Source of the DNA: Alphaproteobacteria bacterium UBA7691
GTDB taxonomy: Bacteria; Pseudomonadota; Alphaproteobacteria; Ferrovibrionales; Ferrovibrionaceae
Assembly: GCA_002482765.1 (NCBI GenBank)
Contig: DLGP01000043.1
Location: forward strand, 1-5,740
Reading direction: 5' to 3'
Length of the DNA stretch: 5,740 nt
Of the stretch, positions 1 to 4,577 are shown piece after piece (the stretch's first letter is position 1; the number at the start of each line of letters is the position of its first letter). The position numbers were made by a program, and so were the translations under genes. The notes under the pieces were generated by a model. It was not told the origin of the DNA. It searched no databases and saw only the letters and a list, made by a program, of their open reading frames with translations.

Positions 1-220
1 GCTGCTGGTGGCCAACGAGCCCGGCTCGCTTTCCGCACTTTCCACCGTGATCGCCAAGCATAAGGGCAATATCACCAACCTGAAAATCACCAACCGCACC
101 CAGGAATTGTTTGAGATGTTCGTGGACATCGAGGTGCGGGATGTGAAACATCTGTCCAATATCATCGCCGCCTTGCGTGCCACGCCGAATATCAGTTCGG
201 TGGAACGCGCGCGCGGCTAG
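1..220 (+). CDS. rsh: RelA/SpoT-family (p)ppGpp synthetase/hydrolase, C-terminal ACT domain (5' end outside window)
   Basis: The reading frame is open from the left edge (first full codon at position 2) to TAG at 218-220, giving about 72 residues. They match the C-terminal ACT domain of long Rsh proteins: an NEPGSL turn near the start, then the ITNLKITNR strand region, then FVDIEVRDVKHL, then LRATPNISSVER ahead of the C-terminus. In this family the ACT domain is regulatory. The hydrolase, synthetase and TGS domains would lie upstream and cannot be seen, so whether the enzyme makes, degrades or does both to (p)ppGpp cannot be decided here. Most alphaproteobacteria carry one bifunctional Rsh, annotated variously as relA, spoT or rsh. 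The gene ends 25 bases before pyrE and may head the same transcript. The GTG at position 8 is an internal valine codon and not a start. Confidence 0.9.
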   Translation, partial: LLVANEPGSLSALSTVIAKHKGNITNLKITNRTQELFEMFVDIEVRDVKHLSNIIAALRATPNISSVERARG

Positions 221-245
221 CCCCGACGGAAGCCCAGACCAGACC

Positions 246-833
246 ATGACCAAAGACGAAGTGTTGCAGCATTACCGCGCCTCCGGTGCCCTTCTGGAAG
301 GGCATTTCCTGCTTACCTCGGGCCTGCATAGCCCGATCTACATGCAGTCGGCCAAGGTGCTGTCGCATCCGGCCCGTGCCGAGGCTTTGTGCAAGGCGCT
401 GGCTGATACCATTCGCGCCAAGCTGGGGCCGAATCCGGTGGATATTGTCTGCTCGCCAGCCATGGGCGGCGTGGTGGTGGGCTATGAACTGGCGCGCCAG
501 CTTGGTGTGCCGGCGATCTTCACCGAGCGCGTGGATGGCAAATTCGCCCTGCGCCGTGGTTTTGAGATCGAGCCGGGCGCCCGCGTGCTGATGGCCGAGG
601 ATGTGGTCACCACCGGCAAGTCGAGCCGTGAATGTATCGACTGCATCACCGAGCATGGCGGTGTGACCGTGGCGGCTTCCTGCATTGTCGACCGCTCGGA
701 TGGCGAGGTTGATCTGGGCGTGCCGCTCTTTGCGCTGTGCGGCTTCAAGGTGCCGGCCTATCGCGCAGATGAATTGCCGCCCGAGATGCAGAAGCTGCCG
801 GCGATCAAGCCCGGCTCGCGCGGGCTGAAATAG
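246..833 (+). CDS. pyrE: Orotate phosphoribosyltransferase
   Basis: The 195-residue product transfers phosphoribose from PRPP to orotate, giving OMP, the penultimate step of UMP synthesis in the cytoplasm. The PRPP-binding signature VLMAEDVVTTGKS is at residues 114-126, with the acidic pair E118-D119 intact. Other family landmarks are LTSGLHSPIY (23-32), the SPAMGGV loop (70-76) and ERVDGKFALRRGF (94-106) of the flexible catalytic loop region. The length and motif style resemble the shorter OPRT branch shared by Thermus and many alphaproteobacteria rather than the 213-residue E. coli enzyme; that placement is from memory. I chose ATG 246 because the frame's earlier start (177) would overlap the rsh end by 44 bases and add 23 unrelated residues. 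The only Shine-Dalgarno-like run, GGAAG at 228-232, is 13 bases from the ATG and weak. Nine bases separate the stop from pdxJ. Confidence 0.95.
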   Translation: MTKDEVLQHYRASGALLEGHFLLTSGLHSPIYMQSAKVLSHPARAEALCKALADTIRAKLGPNPVDIVCSPAMGGVVVGYELARQLGVPAIFTERVDGKFALRRGFEIEPGARVLMAEDVVTTGKSSRECIDCITEHGGVTVAASCIVDRSDGEVDLGVPLFALCGFKVPAYRADELPPEMQKLPAIKPGSRGLK

Positions 834-836
834 GAG
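832..836 (+). promoter_or_regulatory. Ribosome binding site of pdxJ, overlapping the pyrE stop
   Basis: AGGAG begins inside the TAG stop codon of pyrE (831-833) and ends six bases before the ATG at 843, an ideal spacing. A ribosome finishing pyrE covers this site, so translation of the two genes is probably coupled. Confidence 0.8.
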
Positions 837-842
837 CGGGGT

Positions 843-1589
843 ATGAGCAAGCTGCGCCTCGGCGTCAATATCGACCATGTTGCCACCATCCGTAATGCAC
901 GCGGCGGCCGGCATCCCGATCCGATCCGCGCCGCCATCATGGCGGCGGCGGCTGGTGCCGATGGCATCACGGCGCATTTGCGTGAGGATCGCCGCCATAT
1001 TTCGGATGGTGATATTGACCGCCTGATGGCGGAGATTGATCTGCCGCTTAATCTGGAAATGGCCGCCACCGAGGAAATGCTCGGCATTGCGCTGCGCCAC
1101 AAGCCGCATGCCTGCTGCATTGTGCCGGAGAAGCGCGAAGAGCGCACCACGGAAGGCGGCCTGGATGCAGCCGCCCAGCATAATCACCTGGCGCCGATCA
1201 TCGCCAAGCTGAATGATGCCGGTATCCGCGTGTCGCTGTTCATCGAGCCGTCGCGGGTGCAGCTTGCCGTGGCCAAGGCCCTGGGCGCCCCGGTGGTGGA
1301 ATTGCATACCGGGCGCTATTGCGAACTGGAAGGCGCCGCCCGTGAGGTTGAACTCAATCGCCTGCGCGCCGCTGCGGCCTATGCGGCCGAGTTGGGCCTT
1401 GAATGCCATGCCGGCCATGGCCTGAATTTCGACACGGTGGCGCCGGTGGCGGCGATCCCCAGCATCATGGAATTGAATATCGGGCATTTCCTGATCGGCG
1501 AAGCCATCTTTGGCGGCCTGGATGGCGCCATCCGGCGCATGCGCGGCCTGATGGATGCGGCGCGCGGCGACCGCAGCCTGTCGGCCTAG
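843..1589 (+). CDS. pdxJ: Pyridoxine 5'-phosphate synthase
   Basis: The 248-residue product condenses 3-amino-2-oxopropyl phosphate with 1-deoxy-D-xylulose 5-phosphate to give pyridoxine 5'-phosphate, the ring-closing step of DXP-dependent vitamin B6 synthesis. It is a single TIM barrel of normal family length. Clear signatures are VNIDHVATIRNARG (8-21), HLREDRRHI (45-53), PLNLEMAAT (68-76), VPEKREERTTEGG (94-106), FIEPS (133-137), ELHTGRY (153-159), HAGHGLN (189-195) and MELNIGHFLIGEAIF (209-223). H45, E72 and H192 match the residues described as catalytic in the E. coli enzyme (H45, E72, H193), and R47 and R51 fall in the phosphate-binding region. The ATG start has a good AGGAG site and the N-terminus aligns with the family without extension. 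Nothing looks altered or degraded. acpS follows after six bases, and pdxJ-acpS adjacency is common in proteobacteria. Confidence 0.97.
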   Translation: MSKLRLGVNIDHVATIRNARGGRHPDPIRAAIMAAAAGADGITAHLREDRRHISDGDIDRLMAEIDLPLNLEMAATEEMLGIALRHKPHACCIVPEKREERTTEGGLDAAAQHNHLAPIIAKLNDAGIRVSLFIEPSRVQLAVAKALGAPVVELHTGRYCELEGAAREVELNRLRAAAAYAAELGLECHAGHGLNFDTVAPVAAIPSIMELNIGHFLIGEAIFGGLDGAIRRMRGLMDAARGDRSLSA

Positions 1590-1595
1590 CCCCGC

Positions 1596-2009
1596 ATGAT
1601 CCTCGGCATTGGTTCCGACCTGATCGACATCCGGCGGATTGAGAAATCCATTGCCCGCTTTGGCGAGCGTTTTCTCAACCGCATCTTCACCGACAAGGAA
1701 AAGGCGCGGTCAGACCGGCGCCAGCGCACCCGTATCGCCTCCTATGCCAAGCGCTTCGCGGCCAAGGAAGCCTGTTCCAAGGCGCTTGGCACCGGTTTTC
1801 GCAAGGGTGTGTTCTGGCGCGATATGGGCGTGGTGAACCTGCCCAGCGGCAAGCCGTCGATGCAACTGACCGGCGGCGCGCTGGCGCGGCTGCACAGCCT
1901 GCTGCCGGAAGGTTACGAGGCGCAGATCGACCTGACCATCACCGACGAGCCGCCGATGGCCCAGGCCTTTGTGATAATCTCTGCGGTGCCAAAGAAAAAT
2001 TCTAATTAA
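1596..2009 (+). CDS. acpS: Holo-[acyl-carrier-protein] synthase
   Basis: The 137-residue product transfers 4'-phosphopantetheine from coenzyme A to a serine of apo-ACP, activating it for fatty acid synthesis. The N-terminal IGSDLIDIRRI (5-15) carries the Mg-binding D8. The second signature, KRFAAKEACSKALGTG (52-67), carries E58 and K62. The C-terminal part ends with the usual SLTD/AFV-like strand (LTITDEPPMAQAFV), followed by a short lysine-rich tail, making the protein slightly longer than the ~125-residue minimum of the family. The ATG lies six bases after the pdxJ stop, and no Shine-Dalgarno sequence is visible in the C-rich spacer, so initiation probably depends on ribosomes arriving from pdxJ. 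The last codons and the TAA stop lie in an unusually AT-rich patch (1991-2012). A downstream gap of 92 bases separates it from lepB. Confidence 0.95.
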   Translation: MILGIGSDLIDIRRIEKSIARFGERFLNRIFTDKEKARSDRRQRTRIASYAKRFAAKEACSKALGTGFRKGVFWRDMGVVNLPSGKPSMQLTGGALARLHSLLPEGYEAQIDLTITDEPPMAQAFVIISAVPKKNSN

Positions 2010-2040
2010 TACAACGAGATAGGGCTTTTCACCGGGCGAC

Positions 2041-2069
2041 TTGACAGGAGCCGGGGTGGCGGGCTTCAT
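2041..2069 (+). promoter_or_regulatory. Possible sigma-70-type promoter for lepB-rnc-era
   Basis: A perfect TTGACA hexamer (2041-2046, preceded by C as in many alphaproteobacterial promoters) sits in the only sizeable gap of the operon. At 17-base spacing the -10 position (2064-2069) reads CTTCAT, which matches TATAAT at only three of six bases, so the promoter is weak if real. Transcription would start near 2076, inside the hairpin just upstream of the lepB ribosome binding site. The gene order suggests an internal promoter, but the -10 does not support it strongly. Confidence 0.25.
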
Positions 2070-2085
2070 GGCCGCTTGGCGGCCA
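2069..2085 (+). promoter_or_regulatory. Perfect 7-bp hairpin just upstream of the lepB ribosome binding site
   Basis: TGGCCGC (2069-2075) pairs fully with GCGGCCA (2079-2085) around a three-base TTG loop. The stem ends five bases before the AGGAG site of lepB. There is no T-run after it, so it is not an intrinsic terminator. Possible roles are a 5'-end stabiliser, a processing site or a brake on lepB translation; these are inferences. Confidence 0.5.
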
Positions 2086-2090
2086 GCAGC

Positions 2091-2095
2091 AGGAG
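2091..2095 (+). promoter_or_regulatory. Ribosome binding site of lepB; decides the GTG start
   Basis: AGGAG is six bases from the GTG at 2102, but twelve from the in-frame ATG at 2108 and only one from the out-of-frame ATG at 2097. The spacing favours GTG 2102. Confidence 0.7.
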
Positions 2096-2101
2096 CATGT
2101 A

Positions 2102-2875
2102 GTGGCGATGGGTAAGGTGGATGCGGAGAGTGGTTCGGCGCTGTGGGAAAATCTGCGTACCCTGTTCTATGCCCTGCTGATCGCCGGCGGCGTGCGCAGC
2201 TTTGCCTTTGAGCCGTTCCATATCCCATCGGAATCCATGCTGCCCACCTTGCTGGTGGGTGATTACCTGTTCGTTTCCAAATATGCCTACGGCTATTCGC
2301 GCTACTCGCTGCCGCTCAGCCCGCCGGTGATGAATGGCCGGGTGCTGGAAAGCGCGCCGGAGCGGGGTGATGTGGCGGTGTTCCGCTATCCGGGCGACAC
2401 ATCGGTGGACTATATCAAGCGGGTGATCGGCCTGCCGGGTGACAAGGTGCAGATGAAGGATGGCGAATTGTGGCTTAACGGCCAGAAGGTGCAGCGCCGC
2501 CGCATTGCCGATTTTGAGGAACGCGACCGTTTCGGCAATGTGATCAAGCGCGCCCGCCAGTATGAGGAAACCATGCCGGGTCCGAATGGCCTCAGCTATC
2601 ACACGCTTGATCTGCGCGACCGCACCGATGGCGACGACACGCCGCTGTTTGAGGTGCCGGCCGGGCATTATTTTGTCATGGGCGATAACCGCGACAATTC
2701 GCAGGATAGCCGCTTCCAGGTGGTGAGCGGCGGCGTTGGTTTCCTGCCGGCGGAAAACCTTGTCGGCCGCGCCAATATCCGCTGGATTTCGGTGGATGGC
2801 TCGGCATCTTTGCTGCAACCGTGGACCTGGTTTGGCGCCTTGCGCTTCAACCGGATGTTCACGAGCATTCATTGA
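2102..2875 (+). CDS. lepB: Signal peptidase I
   Basis: The 257-residue inner-membrane serine protease cleaves signal peptides from proteins exported by Sec and Tat. One N-terminal membrane segment (about residues 17-36) is followed directly by the catalytic domain facing the periplasm. Family boxes are all present: FHIPSESMLPTL (39-50) with nucleophile S45, RGDVAVF (88-94), DYIKRVIGLPGD (103-114) with general base K106, and GDNRDNSQDSR (194-204). A stretch of about 50 residues between the lysine box and the GDNRDNS box matches the insertion common in Gram-negative enzymes. The single membrane helix is the usual alphaproteobacterial form, against two in E. coli. GTG 2102 is preferred on ribosome-site spacing; ATG 2108 would remove two residues and change nothing else. 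The stop overlaps or nearly touches the start of rnc. Confidence 0.96.
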   Translation: MAMGKVDAESGSALWENLRTLFYALLIAGGVRSFAFEPFHIPSESMLPTLLVGDYLFVSKYAYGYSRYSLPLSPPVMNGRVLESAPERGDVAVFRYPGDTSVDYIKRVIGLPGDKVQMKDGELWLNGQKVQRRRIADFEERDRFGNVIKRARQYEETMPGPNGLSYHTLDLRDRTDGDDTPLFEVPAGHYFVMGDNRDNSQDSRFQVVSGGVGFLPAENLVGRANIRWISVDGSASLLQPWTWFGALRFNRMFTSIH

Positions 2876-2877
2876 CC

Positions 2878-3639
2878 GTGCCGGACGCTTCCAGCAAACC
2901 CGGCCTCGACGCGCTACAGGCGGTGCTCGGCCATCGTTTTGCCGAGCCGCGCCTGCTGGAAGAAGCCCTGGTGCATCCTTCTGCCAATCCGCGCCGCAGC
3001 CGTGCCAAGTCGGCGCGGCGCAGCATCGGCAAGCCCGATCCGGCAGCACGCGATTATAATCGGCTGGAATTTATCGGCGACCGGGTGCTGGGTCTGATCG
3101 TCGCCACCATGCTGGCGAAGGCATTTCCCGAGGCTGCCGCCGGTGAACTGGCGTTGCGCTATAATGCGCTGGTGCGGCAGGAAAGCCTGGCGCGTTTTGC
3201 CCAGGAACTGGGCCTTGGCGAGCATATCAACCTGTCTCGCTCCGAACGTGATTCTGGCGGCGCCGGCAAGCCGGCCATCCTGGCCGATGCACTGGAAGCG
3301 GTGATTGCAGCGCTGTACCTGGATGGTGGCTTGGCTGCCGCCGAGCGTTTTGTGGCTGCCCATATGGAGACGCGGCTTGACGATTCCACCTTCACCGGTG
3401 CCGCCAAGGATGCCAAGACCGCCTTGCAGGAATGGGCCGCTGCGCGCGCCCTGGCTGCGCCGATCTATCGTGTGGTGAGCATTGAAGGGCCGCCGCATGA
3501 ACCGCATTTCACCGTCGCCGTCGCCCTGGGCGATGGCCCGGGCGATGGCGCGCCGGAGCAGGGCCGTGGTGGCTCGAAGCGGGCGGCCGAACAGGAAGCG
3601 GCGGGGCATCTGTTGCGCCGCCTGGAGCAAGATACATGA
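2878..3639 (+). CDS. rnc: Ribonuclease III
   Basis: The 253-residue endonuclease cuts double-stranded RNA, including the stems that release 16S and 23S rRNA from the precursor. The nuclease domain (about 9-165) holds RLEFIGDRVLGL (62-73) with metal ligands E64 and D68, and ADALEAVIAALYLDGG (136-151) with D137 and E140. A double-stranded RNA binding domain (about 176-250) ends in GSKRAAEQEAAG. Two deviations stand out: an arginine- and lysine-rich insertion at about 37-58 just before the signature, and asparagine at position 61 where most homologues have glutamate (E. coli E38). The start is uncertain. GTG 2878 lies two bases after the lepB stop; TTG 2872 overlaps that stop (TTGA) and has a GAG six bases upstream. 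Neither has a strong ribosome site, so translation is probably coupled to lepB. A start at 2821, inside lepB, would add unrelated residues. The gene overlaps era by four bases. Confidence 0.94.
   Translation: MPDASSKPGLDALQAVLGHRFAEPRLLEEALVHPSANPRRSRAKSARRSIGKPDPAARDYNRLEFIGDRVLGLIVATMLAKAFPEAAAGELALRYNALVRQESLARFAQELGLGEHINLSRSERDSGGAGKPAILADALEAVIAALYLDGGLAAAERFVAAHMETRLDDSTFTGAAKDAKTALQEWAAARALAAPIYRVVSIEGPPHEPHFTVAVALGDGPGDGAPEQGRGGSKRAAEQEAAGHLLRRLEQDT
3528..3549 (+). repeat. Short tandem repeat (10-bp unit, 12-bp period) inside rnc
   Basis: GGGCGATGGC occurs at 3528-3537 and again at 3540-3549, exactly in frame. It encodes the doubled GDGP/GDGA in a loop of the RNA-binding domain, at residues 218-225. 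It looks like a small in-frame duplication that slightly lengthens a glycine-rich loop before the conserved GSKRAAEQ segment. Confidence 0.6.
3624..3627 (+). promoter_or_regulatory. Ribosome binding site of era within the end of rnc
   Basis: GGAG lies eight bases before the era ATG at 3636 and inside the rnc coding region. Together with the ATGA overlap it supports start 3636 and translational coupling of the two genes. Confidence 0.6.
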
Positions 3640-4544
3640 GTGAGTCCCCCACCACTTTCTGCGGCTATGTCGCCATTGTCGGCGCGCCGAATGCCGGCAA
3701 ATCGACGCTGCTCAATGCCCTGGTCGGCGCCAAGATTTCCATCGTCTCGTCCAAGGTGCAGACCACGCGGGCGCGCATCACCGGCATCGGCATGGCCGAT
3801 GCAGTGCAGCTTGTGTTTCTGGATACGCCCGGCATCTTCGTACCGAAGCGGCGGCTGGATCGTGCCATGGTGCAGGCAGCGTGGAGCGGTGTGGAAGATG
3901 CCGATACCATCCTGCTGGTGGTGGATGTGGCGCATGGCTATGACGACGAGACCCGCGCCATCCTGCAACGCCTGCGGGATCGCAAGGTGCCGGTGGTGCT
4001 GGCGCTGAACAAGGTGGACAAGATCCCGCGTGAAAAGCTGCTGGGCCTGACCCAGGCGCTGAATAACGACTTCCCCTTTGCCGCCACCTTTATGATTGCG
4101 GCTTCCAGGAATGAAGGCGTCGACGATCTGCGCCGCGACCTGGCCAAGCGCATGCCGGCCGGCCCCTGGCTTTATCCGGAAGATCAGCTGGCCGATGTGC
4201 CGATGCGTTTTCTGGCCGCCGAGATCACACGCGAAAAGCTGTTCAACGCGCTGCGCCAGGAATTGCCCTATGCCGCCACGGTGGAAACCGAGGATTGGAA
4301 AGACCAGAAGGATGGCGCCGCCAAGATCAGCCAGGTGGTTTTTGTCGAGCGCGAGACGCAGAAGAAGATTGTGATCGGCGAGGGCGGCGCCATGCTGAAG
4401 CGCATCGGCGCCGCAGCACGGCGAGAAATGGAAACGCAATTCGATCGGCGCGTGCATCTGTTCCTGTTCGTGAAGGTACGCGGCGATTGGGGCGACGATC
4501 CGGAGCGTTACGAAGCTATGGGATTGGATTTCCCAAAAGGCTAA
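3636..4544 (+). CDS. era: GTPase Era, 16S rRNA-binding ribosome assembly factor
   Basis: The 302-residue GTPase binds the 3' end of 16S rRNA and checks 30S maturation; the length is normal. The GTPase domain shows G1 GAPNAGKS (16-23), the G2 threonines in VQTTRARITG (41-50), G3 DTPG (63-66) and G4 NKVD (125-128). The expected G5 serine-alanine reads IAASRNEG (154-161), so its usual serine is alanine here. The C-terminal KH domain carries the GEGG loop (248-251) inside KIVIGEGGAMLKRIG (244-258) and the typical ending with VKVRGDWGDDPERY. The ATG overlaps the rnc TGA (ATGA, 3636-3639). Pairing with rnc is widespread and makes sense, since RNase III cuts out the pre-16S rRNA that Era later binds. 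In many alphaproteobacteria recO comes next, but here the following gene is a cyclase. Confidence 0.97.
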   Translation: MSESPTTFCGYVAIVGAPNAGKSTLLNALVGAKISIVSSKVQTTRARITGIGMADAVQLVFLDTPGIFVPKRRLDRAMVQAAWSGVEDADTILLVVDVAHGYDDETRAILQRLRDRKVPVVLALNKVDKIPREKLLGLTQALNNDFPFAATFMIAASRNEGVDDLRRDLAKRMPAGPWLYPEDQLADVPMRFLAAEITREKLFNALRQELPYAATVETEDWKDQKDGAAKISQVVFVERETQKKIVIGEGGAMLKRIGAAARREMETQFDRRVHLFLFVKVRGDWGDDPERYEAMGLDFPKG

Positions 4545-4548
4545 GCTT

Positions 4549-4573
4549 GGCCCCGGGCCGCATCGGGGGGGCC
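4549..4573 (+). promoter_or_regulatory. G/C hairpin covering the G-run ahead of the cyclase start
   Basis: GGCCCC at 4549-4554 can pair with GGGGCC at 4568-4573; a slipped form pairs CCCCG (4551-4555) with CGGGG (4564-4568). The 3' arm contains the run of seven G (4565-4571) that is the only ribosome-site-like sequence before the ATG at 4578. With no T-run it is unlikely to be a strong intrinsic terminator. It could hide the start site, an inference from pairing alone. Confidence 0.4.
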
Positions 4574-4577
4574 TGGC

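Noticed and set aside
177..245. Longer start for pyrE at GTG 177
   Set aside because: It would overlap the conserved ACT-domain end of rsh by 44 bases and add residues that do not belong to orotate phosphoribosyltransferases.
192..1487. 431-codon open frame on the minus strand opposite pyrE and pdxJ
   Set aside because: It lies entirely antisense to two well-supported genes, its translation is rich in H, R, Q and A with no recognisable motif, and GC-rich codon bias commonly produces such shadow frames.
2821..2877. Longer start for rnc at GTG 2821
   Set aside because: It is inside lepB, adds residues that are a frame-shifted reading of LepB, and the RNase III fold begins well after 2878.
2066..3049. 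327-codon open frame on the minus strand opposite lepB
   Set aside because: It is a composition shadow of lepB and rnc, with no family features.
4549..4577. Intrinsic terminator after era
   Set aside because: The G/C stem has no following T-run, and the next bases are the start of an open coding frame.
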